Positions 14,073 through 21,260 of a DNA stretch of 30,795 nucleotides are shown here, piece by piece. This DNA is from a virus. Every line of letters starts with the position of its first letter. The first letter of the stretch is position 1. The notes under the pieces are model-generated. The model was not told where the DNA came from. It saw only the letters and a list, made by a program, of their open reading frames with translations, and did not search any database. The stretch covers positions 1 through 30,795 of the IMG/VR virus record IMGVR_UViG_3300023108_000105, one strand, 5' to 3'. Made by a program: the position numbers and the translations under genes.

Positions 14073-14416
14073 GTGGATTGTAGGTAAGAAACGGTCAATA
14101 TCAGCAATATGCTGAAACACAACTACTGAAACCTCCAAACTGGTTGTCAATGTTTTCGGGATAAGGTCTTGGCGGACCTTCTTTGTTTATTTGCTCCCGA
14201 AGTTAGACCATTGTTTAAATGTTAGCATTGTTCATTGCTGCCTTCGGGTTATGTTGTTTTGTTTCGTTGACACGCCTCATTTACAATCCACACCCAAAGA
14301 CATTCGAATAGGGAATCCTAGCAGATGCTCCCAGTATAGCTTACGAACGGCCAAGAGCATGGTACAAGTAGAAGTCTGGCTGCGAAGATTCCCTATTTGA
14401 GTGTCTTTTTTATTTT
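14073..14416 (+). ncRNA. Candidate structured RNA with two helical domains
   Basis: No convincing reading frame fills this stretch, but it folds by eye. Domain 1 is closed by GTGGATTGTA (14073-14082) pairing with TACAATCCAC (14282-14291), followed inward by CGGTCAA (14092-14098) with TTGAC-A-CG (14267-14274), hairpins TCAGC/GCTGA (14101-14115), AAGGTC/GACCTT (14163-14180), and TTCGGGA/TCCCGAA (14155-14161, 14195-14201). Domain 2 is a 19-bp helix (14299-14317 with 14387-14405, two G-U pairs) that encloses ATGCTC/GAGCAT (14325-14330, 14355-14360) and ends in a T-rich run (14406-14416). CCCGAAG (14196-14202) can instead pair with CTTCGGG (14242-14248), an alternative fold. I match it to no known RNA family. 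Confidence 0.7.
14299..14416 (+). terminator. Long helix plus U-tract ending the structured RNA
   Basis: The 19-bp helix of domain 2 is followed at once by TTTTTTATTTT. It probably stops transcription coming from the coiled-coil gene before the late operon starts. The helix loop is 69 bases and itself structured, unlike a simple terminator. Confidence 0.55.
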
Positions 14417-14434
14417 AAGCATGTGAAAAATTTG

Positions 14435-14442
14435 TATAAATA
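14435..14442 (+). promoter_or_regulatory. T4-like late promoter TATAAATA
   Basis: An exact late consensus, 35 bases before the ATG of the [DE]RR-repeat gene at 14478. It follows the U-tract of the structured RNA by 18 bases, so it restarts transcription for the late operon. Confidence 0.75.
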
Positions 14443-14477
14443 GTAAGAGAATATTTCAACATTTATCTTACAGAAAA

Positions 14478-14951
14478 ATGACAAATATAATTCACGACCG
14501 AAGAGATCCTCATGAACGTCGAGTAACACATGACCGGCGAGAAGAAGAGGAAGATAATTTTTATACAGACCAAAGAAGAGAAGAACGAAGAAGTGACAAA
14601 GACCGTCGACAGTTGACAAGAAGGACTCAACATGACCGTCGAGTTCAAACTGTGACAGTTACAAATGACCGTCGAAAGTCTTCACGAAGATTTACAGATG
14701 CTGCTCAATTTCAAGAAGCATTGTCAGTAAAATCTGAAGAAGTGAATTTAGAAGCGTTACCTGATTGGGTGAGTGGTACATTACAAGAAGCTGAGAAAAG
14801 AAGGGCTGAACAGCCAGCATTGTCACCACCTCCTGTAGATATGACCGGATCAGAAAACAAAGAAAAGTATTTTGATGTGTGGGTGATCACAGTTACACTA
14901 ATTATTCTTTTATGTTTTATAGGAGCAGGTTATATATTTTATTTTACTTGA
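14478..14951 (+). CDS. [DE]RR-repeat tail-anchored membrane protein (A)
   Basis: 157 residues. The first 71 residues hold about ten x-R-R triplets, mostly D-R-R or E-R-R (7-9, 13-15, 19-21, 32-34, 36-38, 42-44, 48-50, 53-55, 64-66, 69-71). A more ordinary middle follows ('FQEALSVKSEEVNLEALPDW'), then a proline-rich link and a single C-terminal membrane helix (about 134-156). Orientation is probably Arg-rich part in the cytoplasm. Runs of R-R-x-x-x-R-R are known from linkers near PilZ and other signalling domains, but no such domain is present. A similar protein is encoded at 15895. RNA, DNA or phospholipid binding is inferred from charge only. Confidence 0.75.
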   Translation: MTNIIHDRRDPHERRVTHDRREEEEDNFYTDQRREERRSDKDRRQLTRRTQHDRRVQTVTVTNDRRKSSRRFTDAAQFQEALSVKSEEVNLEALPDWVSGTLQEAEKRRAEQPALSPPPVDMTGSENKEKYFDVWVITVTLIILLCFIGAGYIFYFT

Positions 14952-14965
14952 GAAAAAGATTATGA

Positions 14966-15895
14966 ATGTCAGCAAAATTACCTGTAGATATTACAACTGA
15001 AGAGATTATAGCATTAGATTTTCGTTATTCTTATACAAATTCAGAATTATATAAAGATTGGCAGAAATTACAAAACACAATCTTATATAAAACAGGTTCT
15101 CAATTCAAACCAGGATTGAAACTTTGTCAGCACTTTTTTCCTAACTTCTGGAAAATCGAAAATTCGAAAGGATTATCTTTTGAAAAATGTTGGCAAGATC
15201 GAACATTGATGAAGAAAATTCATGAATGGGGTTTGAATTCAATGAGTTCTCTATGGCTCTCATGGATTCGCAGAGCCGTATACCTAGCGGGTGGTTTACC
15301 AAACTCATCTTATTACCGTCCGCATTTTTCTAAACAAATCATTGAGCAATTTGCAAAAAAGAAAAATGGAATCTTATTTGATCCTTGTGCTGGTTGGGGC
15401 GGGCGTATGCTCGGAACTGTGGCTGCTGGCTGGTCTTATGTTGCATGCGAACCGAATCGAGAGACGTATGAGAATTTATCAAAACTGATTGATTTTCTTG
15501 ACATCTCGAATTCTGTTACACTACATAACATACCAGCAGAGAAGTTTACCTATGACCAAAAGGTGGACATTGTTCTTACATCTCCACCTTACTTCAACCT
15601 TGAAATATATACGAGAGACTTAGACCAATCGTATCATCGTTATCTTGAATATGAAATTTGGAATGAAAAATGGTTTCGGCCATTGATTGAAAATTCAATG
15701 TCAATGCTGAATGAGAATGGTCTTTCTTGCTGGAATGTAATGAATTTTGGCAAACAAGACCTTGTTGAAACAGTCATTGATGTTCATGTAAAAAATAATT
15801 ATCGCTATCTTGACCGTGTTGGTTTTACAAGTCCTCTTGCGAATATAAGAAACCTTAAAAATAAAGATGTTACTTATATTTACCAAAGGATTTAA
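14966..15895 (+). CDS. DNA methyltransferase with TSPPY motif (copy B)
   Basis: 309 residues. The SAM motif is 'FDPCAGWGGRM' (138-148) and motif IV is 'LTSPPYFNLEIY' (204-215). It is a paralogue of the gene at 10011 along its whole length, including the N-terminal 'DFRYSYTNSELYKDWQKL' and 'GLKLCQHFFPNFWKIENSKG' segments. The C-terminal halves diverge ('GFTSPLANIRNLKNKDVTYI' here), which may mean different target sites. It lies between two [DE]RR-repeat genes, starting 14 bases after one and sharing one base with the other. Its late-operon position is odd for a DNA methyltransferase and may mean modification shortly before packaging. Confidence 0.88.
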   Translation: MSAKLPVDITTEEIIALDFRYSYTNSELYKDWQKLQNTILYKTGSQFKPGLKLCQHFFPNFWKIENSKGLSFEKCWQDRTLMKKIHEWGLNSMSSLWLSWIRRAVYLAGGLPNSSYYRPHFSKQIIEQFAKKKNGILFDPCAGWGGRMLGTVAAGWSYVACEPNRETYENLSKLIDFLDISNSVTLHNIPAEKFTYDQKVDIVLTSPPYFNLEIYTRDLDQSYHRYLEYEIWNEKWFRPLIENSMSMLNENGLSCWNVMNFGKQDLVETVIDVHVKNNYRYLDRVGFTSPLANIRNLKNKDVTYIYQRI

Positions 15896-16275
15896 TGTTA
15901 GACGAATATGAAATCAAACTAAATGAGAAATCAAGTAGATTTTTATATGATACAAAGAATGCTGACCGAAGACAATATGTTCAGCGAAGAGCAACATCAG
16001 TAAGAAGAGAATTAGCAGACCGCCGACGTGAACAGCTTGCGGTTGATATTGAACGAAGAAAAGAACAAAGACGAAAGTTAAATGATCGAAGATTCTTTGA
16101 AGAGAGAAGAGTTACTTCAAATTACTCTCAAGAAAGATTAGAAGAAGAAAGACGAAAGCTTGAATTTCGAAAAAGTGGAGATGCTCCTTTTTATGTGATT
16201 GCATTTGTTTTTCTTGGACTTTTACTTTCAATGGGATATTTTTTATACACTGAATTTATAACTAATTATGTCTAA
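15895..16275 (+). CDS. [DE]RR-repeat tail-anchored membrane protein (B)
   Basis: 126 residues. Nine x-R-R triplets lie between residues 24 and 87 (DRR 24-26, 42-44, 64-66; ERR 53-55, 70-72, 85-87; QRR 30-32, 58-60; VRR 37-39), in what is probably one long helix. A single C-terminal membrane helix follows (about 99-118). The plan matches the protein at 14478, though outside the triplets the two are not obviously alignable, so they may be paralogues under relaxed sequence constraint. The start shares one base with the methyltransferase stop (TAATG), and the stop overlaps the next gene by 8 bases. The function is unknown. Confidence 0.75.
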   Translation: MLDEYEIKLNEKSSRFLYDTKNADRRQYVQRRATSVRRELADRRREQLAVDIERRKEQRRKLNDRRFFEERRVTSNYSQERLEEERRKLEFRKSGDAPFYVIAFVFLGLLLSMGYFLYTEFITNYV

Positions 16276-17257
16276 AAATTTTTTATTTGAATTTGATAAT
16301 CCATCACCGCAAAAAGTAAAAAAAGGAGTATTTGATAATCTTGATACAAATGTAGAAAAGAAAAAAACTAATTTTGAAAGAGAAATCGAAGAATTTTATG
16401 ATTCATTTCGTTATGAAAAATACAGTGCATATAATAGGCCATCATGTGATTACTTAAGAGTTGAAGATAAAAGTATGAATGAGGATACAGAATTCCATCC
16501 AACAATATACGACTCTTCGATCTTTAACATAAATTATGAAAATATTGAAAAACGAATAAAGGTAAAACCTATATATGATAGTTGGTGTTATGTAACCATC
16601 GATGACTTTTATATTAATCCATTGTCTGTTCGGAAGTTTGCTGAGAAAACACCAGTTGCTTTAGCTAAACAAATTTCACCAACATCATATCCTGGCTACA
16701 CAAATGCTCAATTTGCTGATGGATTTGTTTTATCTGAACTTAAATATATTTTTGAGCAAATCTTTAAAAAATATTTTTTAAGATGCTTTGGCTTACCAAA
16801 TGAATTTGAAGATTATTTTCAATATAGTAATGATTATTTTTCAATTCAATCTACATTTGGGATTTTTAATCCAACTCATATTACATATGAAAATAGTATT
16901 GAAACAATACATACTGATGGTGAAAAAACTTCGATTTTTACAGAACAACCTTTGGCTGTGGTGATTTACTTAAATTTACCAAGTGAGTGCCAAGGGGGGA
17001 CTGCTTTATATCAACAATTTGATCATCAGCCAGAACCTGAACTCATTGATATAATTGAAATGAAATTCAATCGAGTTGCCATATATCCAACATTTGTTCA
17101 ACATAAACATACCTATGATAAACGACATTGGCAACATAAATGGAGAGTAATTCAAAGACTTTTTTATAATTTAACAATTCAAGATCAAGACATGGCAAGA
17201 AAATATAATGAATACTTCGTGAAAGGTAGTTTTGATCTTTTAGACGAAAGTTTTTAA
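16268..17257 (+). CDS. DUF6445-like 2OG-Fe(II) oxygenase
   Basis: 329 residues. The C-terminal 220 residues resemble the DUF6445 family: 'VTIDDFYINPLSVRKFA' (109-125), 'YPGYTNAQ' (141-148), 'IHTDGEKTSIF' (214-224) with H215-x-D217, 'AVVIYLNLPSECQGGTALYQ' (230-249), and 'FNRVAIYPTFVQHKHTY' (267-283) with a distal His; Arg293 or Arg297 could bind 2OG. Bacterial relatives often sit next to tryptophan halogenase genes; here a halogenase-like gene lies 3 kb upstream. The N-terminal 95 residues are a charged extension without a recognised domain. The substrate is unknown, but the gene overlaps a [DE]RR-repeat gene in a late operon. Confidence 0.75.
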   Translation: MSKNFLFEFDNPSPQKVKKGVFDNLDTNVEKKKTNFEREIEEFYDSFRYEKYSAYNRPSCDYLRVEDKSMNEDTEFHPTIYDSSIFNINYENIEKRIKVKPIYDSWCYVTIDDFYINPLSVRKFAEKTPVALAKQISPTSYPGYTNAQFADGFVLSELKYIFEQIFKKYFLRCFGLPNEFEDYFQYSNDYFSIQSTFGIFNPTHITYENSIETIHTDGEKTSIFTEQPLAVVIYLNLPSECQGGTALYQQFDHQPEPELIDIIEMKFNRVAIYPTFVQHKHTYDKRHWQHKWRVIQRLFYNLTIQDQDMARKYNEYFVKGSFDLLDESF

Positions 17258-17258
17258 A

Positions 17259-17639
17259 ATGGCTGCCAAAATATATTTAACAATTATAATACTTGCTATT
17301 TTATCTGGTTTGTGTTATACTGCTTATAGCTATGTCATGATGACAAGAGCAGAGATTGCTACATTGAAAGAGAATTCAGCAAAGCTTGAAGGTGCTGTAA
17401 AACAATCTCAAGAAACAATCACTCAAATGCAAAAACAGCAGGTTCAGATTGAAGATGCTACTAAAGAATTACGAATTGGACTCGAAAAAGCTGAAGTATA
17501 TCAAGATGAAATAAGTCAAAAGTTAAGAGATCATAATCTCACTAAATTGGCAAATGCCAAACCCGGTCTTATTCAAAAGAGAGTCAATGATGCAACTCAG
17601 AAGTTATTTAAAGAGATGGAAGAAATTACTGCTAATTAG
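17259..17639 (+). CDS. Rz-like inner-membrane spanin
   Basis: 126 residues. One N-terminal membrane helix (about 5-27) is followed by a periplasmic coiled coil (about 33-90, rich in K, E, Q and A), the i-spanin plan. The lipoprotein gene that starts inside its 3' end in another frame completes the classic overlapping Rz/Rz1 arrangement. Spanins fuse inner and outer membranes at the last step of Gram-negative lysis. There is no holin or endolysin beside it. It starts one base after the previous stop. Sequence identity to any known Rz is not claimed. Confidence 0.8.
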   Translation: MAAKIYLTIIILAILSGLCYTAYSYVMMTRAEIATLKENSAKLEGAVKQSQETITQMQKQQVQIEDATKELRIGLEKAEVYQDEISQKLRDHNLTKLANAKPGLIQKRVNDATQKLFKEMEEITAN

Positions 17640-18006
17640 TAGTCTTCCTTCTTTTTTATTTGGCTGTTCAATTTTTTCATCTCCAACACCTGAACCGCCA
17701 CCACCTGAACCTAAGGTCATTATTGAAACAAAGTTTGTTGAAAAAAACATTCCGATTCAACCACGACCAAAAGGTTTAAAATTTAATGATGTTCAATGGT
17801 ATGTAGTCACACCCGACACTGTTGATTCACTTGTTCCAATGTTTGAAAAACAGTTGGGTGGGAAGTGGGCATTCTTTGTAATCTCAGTCAAAGATTATGA
17901 GAACCTCGCATTGAATGTGGCTGATATCAAAAGATATCTTGAACAACAACGTGAATTGATCATATATTATGAAACTGCTGTTCAACCAACCGAAACAACC
18001 GAATAG
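17587..18006 (+). CDS. Rz1-like outer-membrane lipoprotein (o-spanin)
   Basis: 139 residues. The start at 17587 (ATGATG after AAGAGAG) gives a basic n-region, a hydrophobic core and the lipobox 'LFGC', with Cys27 as the lipidated residue. A proline-rich stretch 'PTPEPPPPEPK' follows, typical of o-spanins. The C-terminal 80 residues ('FNDVQWYVVTPDTVD...ALNVADIKRYLEQQ') form a domain I recognise from T4-like marine phages. The first 53 bases overlap the i-spanin gene in a different frame. Confidence 0.82.
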   Translation: MMQLRSYLKRWKKLLLISSLPSFLFGCSIFSSPTPEPPPPEPKVIIETKFVEKNIPIQPRPKGLKFNDVQWYVVTPDTVDSLVPMFEKQLGGKWAFFVISVKDYENLALNVADIKRYLEQQRELIIYYETAVQPTETTE

Positions 18007-18014
18007 GAGGACCA

Positions 18015-18302
18015 TTGTTTGAAACAGTTGAAAGTTTTCAGAAGAAAATTTATGTATTACAACAAAAAACCAATCAAGGATTGATTGATACAATTATACA
18101 ATTTTGTGATGAAAGAGAAATCGAATATGAATCAGTTGCTCCATTCGTTACCGGTAAACTCAAATCAGATATCGAAAATGAAGGACACCGAAGACACTTA
18201 TTTGATAAACGAAAAAAGAGAAAGGAGAGGTCATTTCCAGACATCTTTAGTCACACCGGAGGAAGTGAAAGAAAATTATCAAGCAATCAAATTACATTTT
18301 AG
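18015..18302 (+). CDS. 33: gp33-like late-promoter co-activator, TTG start
   Basis: 95 residues beginning at TTG 18015, chosen because a full AGGAGG lies 4 bases before it; no ATG fits. The core 'LIDTIIQFCDEREIEYESVA' (23-42) matches the pattern of T4 gp33 homologues ('...II-x-F/Y-C-E-x-x-x-I-E-x-E-x-V...'), followed by 'LKSDIENEGHRRHLF' and a basic tail. gp33 bridges the sliding clamp and RNA polymerase for late transcription. It is next to gp59 and gp32 as in T4. 'FPDIF' near 74-78 is a possible clamp-binding motif. The last 125 bases overlap the gp59 gene. The protein is slightly shorter than T4 gp33 (112). Confidence 0.8.
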   Translation: MFETVESFQKKIYVLQQKTNQGLIDTIIQFCDEREIEYESVAPFVTGKLKSDIENEGHRRHLFDKRKKRKERSFPDIFSHTGGSERKLSSNQITF

Positions 18303-18843
18303 TTCAAAGAATTATAATTACAACAAGTATAATGGTAAAGTAAAATCAAATATTTACAAAGATTTAGTTCCTTATTCAATGATTGCCAAGGGAAAAAGAA
18401 AAGATGACTTTCCCGACTTTTTCATACCAGGACTATTTCAAAATCCTAAAATAGGAATCAATTTTTTTCTTACCGATGATTATATCTCAGTGTGGAAATA
18501 TTGGGTTAGCTATCAGAAGTCACCTAAATATTTCTTTGAACGTGAACTGATTGACTTGAGGGAATACCTTGATAAAAGAAACTTACAAACCGATGAAATT
18601 TTTCGAATCAAAACAAATGAACTTCCGTTGATTTATAAATTTATCGTGAAAAATCAAATATCTCCACAGACATTTCTCTATCTGGATAAAGTGTTTGATT
18701 TTTCGAAAAGGATGGATTTAAAGATTAGCGAGAAGATTTATTATCCAATCGTGAAAGCAAGGCTTTCAAAGCTTGAAACATTTCTCAAATCTAAAGAAAG
18801 GGAGGACTTGAAAAAAATCGTCAAGGACGTTTTTAATACTTGA
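18178..18843 (+). CDS. 59: gp59-like loader of replicative helicase
   Basis: 221 residues from ATG 18178, close to the T4 gp59 length (217); in-frame ATGs exist further upstream, and the start is the least sure part. The diagnostic region is 'VTPEEVKENYQAIKLHFSSK' then 'NYNYNKYNGKV', followed by an aromatic-rich helical body ('DYISVWKYWVSYQKSPKYFF'), as in gp59 homologues. gp59 loads helicase gp41 onto forked DNA covered with gp32, and gp32 is encoded next. Unusually, the 5' part overlaps the gp33 gene by 125 bases in another frame. Confidence 0.88.
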   Translation: MKDTEDTYLINEKRERRGHFQTSLVTPEEVKENYQAIKLHFSSKNYNYNKYNGKVKSNIYKDLVPYSMIAKGKRKDDFPDFFIPGLFQNPKIGINFFLTDDYISVWKYWVSYQKSPKYFFERELIDLREYLDKRNLQTDEIFRIKTNELPLIYKFIVKNQISPQTFLYLDKVFDFSKRMDLKISEKIYYPIVKARLSKLETFLKSKEREDLKKIVKDVFNT

Positions 18844-18868
18844 CATTTTCAAATCAATGTGATATACT
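18840..18868 (+). promoter_or_regulatory. Sigma70 promoter for gene 32
   Basis: TTGACA (18840-18845), starting inside the gp59 stop codon, a 17-base spacer ending TGTGA, TATACT (18863-18868). It gives gp32 independent high expression with a leader of about 45 bases. Confidence 0.82.
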
Positions 18869-18918
18869 ATTCTCTGTGAGTAGCAAAAGTTTCCGAAACC
18901 CTAAGATAAAGGAAAATT

Positions 18919-19848
18919 ATGAACTTCAAAGATGCACTCAAATCCCGAACCTCAAGACTTCAATCAATGCAAGCCCGACTCGAGAAAGAGTCAAAGGCAA
19001 CTTCATACGAAGACACACGATTCTGGCGTCTTGAAGGCAAAGATGGAGTTGGTTCCGCAATCATTCGTTTTCTTCCTCCACCACCAAATGAAGAGAAAGA
19101 ATATGTTCGTTATTATCGCCATGAGTTCAAAGGCAATCATGGCTGGCTGATTGATAATTGTCCGACAAGTATCGGTGAAAAGTGTCCGATTTGTGAGGCA
19201 AACAATCTGCTTTGGTCTGAAGGTGGTTCTGAGAATGAAGAACTTGCTCGTTCACGCAAGCGTCGAATGAAGTATGTCTCAAACATTCTTGTTGTTCAGG
19301 ACAACGCCAATCCTGATAATGTTGGTAAAGTCTTTTTGTTCCAATATGGCGCAAAAATCTTTGAATTCATTCAAGAAAAAATTGATCCTCCGACACCAGA
19401 GTTCGATGACATGAAGCCAGCGGAACCTGTGTATGTGTTTGATTTTCTTGAAGGCTGTAACTTCCGTCTGCGAATGCGACGTGAAAAAGGTTACATCACC
19501 TATGATAAATCATCCTTTGATGAGCCTTCTCAACTCGCTGAAGATGATGATGCGATGGAAGCAATCTGGCGTGCACAGCACTCATTGACTGAGTTCGAAA
19601 GCGCAGATTATTACAAGTCCTACGATGACTTAAAAAAGCGTTTTGTCACTGTAACAACTGGTGCTTCAACTGAAACCACCAAACCTTCCGTAATCGAAAC
19701 TCCTTCTGAAGATGAAGAAGTAGTCGCTGAAACAAAAAAGCGAAAGCAACCTGAGTTTGTCACTAAGAGTGACCGAGTATCAAAACCCACAGATGCTAAT
19801 GATGGTGATGACGAATTGGCATTTTTCGAAAAACTAGCAGAAGAGTAA
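18919..19848 (+). CDS. 32: Single-stranded DNA-binding protein gp32
   Basis: 309 residues. It has the basic N-terminal cooperativity region ('SRLQSMQARLEKE', 12-24), a core with 'RFLPPPPNEE', and a zinc site His68, Cys81, Cys89, Cys92 ('CPTSIGEKCPIC', 81-92) with spacing similar to T4 gp32. The C-terminus is a low-complexity hinge ending in the acidic tail 'DGDDELAFFEKLAEE', the docking point for gp59, polymerase and recombination proteins. A dedicated promoter and C-rich codons suggest high expression. Identification is secure. Confidence 0.96.
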   Translation: MNFKDALKSRTSRLQSMQARLEKESKATSYEDTRFWRLEGKDGVGSAIIRFLPPPPNEEKEYVRYYRHEFKGNHGWLIDNCPTSIGEKCPICEANNLLWSEGGSENEELARSRKRRMKYVSNILVVQDNANPDNVGKVFLFQYGAKIFEFIQEKIDPPTPEFDDMKPAEPVYVFDFLEGCNFRLRMRREKGYITYDKSSFDEPSQLAEDDDAMEAIWRAQHSLTEFESADYYKSYDDLKKRFVTVTTGASTETTKPSVIETPSEDEEVVAETKKRKQPEFVTKSDRVSKPTDANDGDDELAFFEKLAEE

Positions 19849-19851
19849 CAT

Positions 19852-20055
19852 ATGAGTGAGAGTTCCGCTCTCACTTCAAATATGAAAGACTTTATCTTTT
19901 CTTTAGTTGGTGCTGTAATTTATATTTCGGGTGAAGTTCCGAGTGTCCTTGAAAAAATTGAAATAGACCTTCAAGTAATTTCTTTTCTTGTTGCCGAGGA
20001 AACAAGGATTCGTAAGCCCGAAATTTATTATCAGGTTGTTAACTTTATGGAGTGA
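19852..20055 (+). CDS. Small hypothetical protein after gp32
   Basis: 67 residues, starting 3 bases after the gp32 stop; no strong ribosome site is seen, so it may be coupled to gp32. It has a hydrophobic stretch (residues 13-27, 'DFIFSLVGAVIYISG'), too short and mixed to be a sure membrane helix, then helices with 'EIDLQVISFLVAEETRIRKP'. Family not recognised. The stop overlaps an in-frame GTG of the next gene. Confidence 0.6.
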   Translation: MSESSALTSNMKDFIFSLVGAVIYISGEVPSVLEKIEIDLQVISFLVAEETRIRKPEIYYQVVNFME

Positions 20056-20060
20056 GTTTT

Positions 20061-21017
20061 ATGATGCGTGAGTATACCTATCCAGAAAAAGATGCAGATG
20101 GACATGATACAGGATTTAGATTGCCATATATGAATGTTTTTCGAATAAATGAAGATCAAAATATTCGTGCTGACCTTCGTATTACATCTGGCGAAAAACA
20201 AGATGTTTTTAGCGACCAGACAAAAAAGCAAACTGGATTTGAAACTGGTATGATTGGTGAAACACTTTTCGGAGATGTTTTTCCTGATTGCATTCTTCAA
20301 AGAGAAGCTTATGGTAAAACAAATGATGATGGTACAACTGAACTAGGTAAATATGCCGCTGATTGTGATTATGTCTTTTTCTCTGAGAAGTTGAAAAAAG
20401 TTGTTCGAATTGATGTGAAGACTCGGGTATATCGAAATCGTCGAAAAAATGGAAAAACATTTAAGTATCCAGCATCTTTCTTCGATATGTTTATACCAAA
20501 AGAGAAATATGACCTTGTGAAAAACGGTAATTACAAAACTGATTATTATGCTTTTATGGGGCATCATGAGGAGAGACATGAAGGGTATTTTTTTGGTCTA
20601 GTTAAACCTGAGGTTTTCTTCCAACACGCCAAACTTATTCCCATCTATGAAGATGTCATGTTTACACTTTACGATAGTTTATGTGTTCCTATCTCACTCA
20701 TTTATAAATTAAGTGAACATGAAAAAATAGGATTGAAACCATCTTTTGATTTTGAAAATAAACTTGACGAAGAGTGTAATTATTTGATTCCTCAAGGAAC
20801 ACCTTTCAAAGCTCAAGTCTATGAAAATGATCAATTTCTTGGTGTAAAAGAAGGTCACTTAAAGAAAGATGAACAATTTAATTACAATGAATCTTTTTAT
20901 GAATATCAAGGTGACCGTAAATACACTTTTCGCTTTCATCGTGAAGATGCTTCGAGAGATCGAATGTATCATTTACTTATAGACCGCCAGTACATTTCAC
21001 ATTGCGCTGGAGTATAA
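20061..21017 (+). CDS. Putative PD-(D/E)XK-fold nuclease
   Basis: 318 residues from ATG 20061, which follows GGAGTGAG; a GTG at 20052 is less likely. 'GMIGETLFGDVF' (63-74, Glu67), 'AADCDYVFF' (99-107, Asp101/103) and 'RIDVKTRVY' (116-124, D118-x-K120) are ordered as in the PD-(D/E)XK nuclease core: helix Glu, strand Asp, strand D/E-x-K. The C-terminal half is beta-rich with no known domain. The position after gp32 suggests a DNA repair or degradation role. The fold call is from motif order only, so an alternative such as a DNA-binding virion protein remains open. Confidence 0.6.
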   Translation: MMREYTYPEKDADGHDTGFRLPYMNVFRINEDQNIRADLRITSGEKQDVFSDQTKKQTGFETGMIGETLFGDVFPDCILQREAYGKTNDDGTTELGKYAADCDYVFFSEKLKKVVRIDVKTRVYRNRRKNGKTFKYPASFFDMFIPKEKYDLVKNGNYKTDYYAFMGHHEERHEGYFFGLVKPEVFFQHAKLIPIYEDVMFTLYDSLCVPISLIYKLSEHEKIGLKPSFDFENKLDEECNYLIPQGTPFKAQVYENDQFLGVKEGHLKKDEQFNYNESFYEYQGDRKYTFRFHREDASRDRMYHLLIDRQYISHCAGV

Positions 21018-21226
21018 TGTTTATTTTCTATCGTCTTTGGTTGTGGCATAAAACAAAGAATGAAGAATTCAAACCTGGTCATTCGGAAAAAATGAATCAT
21101 CTGATTCAGGAATCACCGATTGGCTGGGTGAAAGAATTACAAACAAGAAAAAACATAATCATTTGGATACTTACTGGTTATAAACCATGGTTTAAACATT
21201 TTATGATGATTCGTGTAAAGGACTAA
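21017..21226 (+). CDS. Small basic hypothetical protein
   Basis: 69 residues from ATG 21017, which shares a base with the previous stop (TAATG). It is rich in W, F, K and H (MFIFYRLWLWHKTKNEEFKP ... 'IGWVKELQTRKNIIIWILTG'), with two short hydrophobic patches that could lie on a membrane. No family recognised. It is followed by a 34-base gap and the DoxX-like gene. Confidence 0.55.
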   Translation: MFIFYRLWLWHKTKNEEFKPGHSEKMNHLIQESPIGWVKELQTRKNIIIWILTGYKPWFKHFMMIRVKD

Positions 21227-21260
21227 GTAGCTGCATGAAAACCCTGAATAACAAGAGGTC

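Noticed and set aside
14191-14400. A 69-residue plus-strand frame inside the structured RNA region
   Set aside because: It lacks a ribosome site, its bases are accounted for by long inverted repeats, and the amino-acid composition is unlike the other genes.
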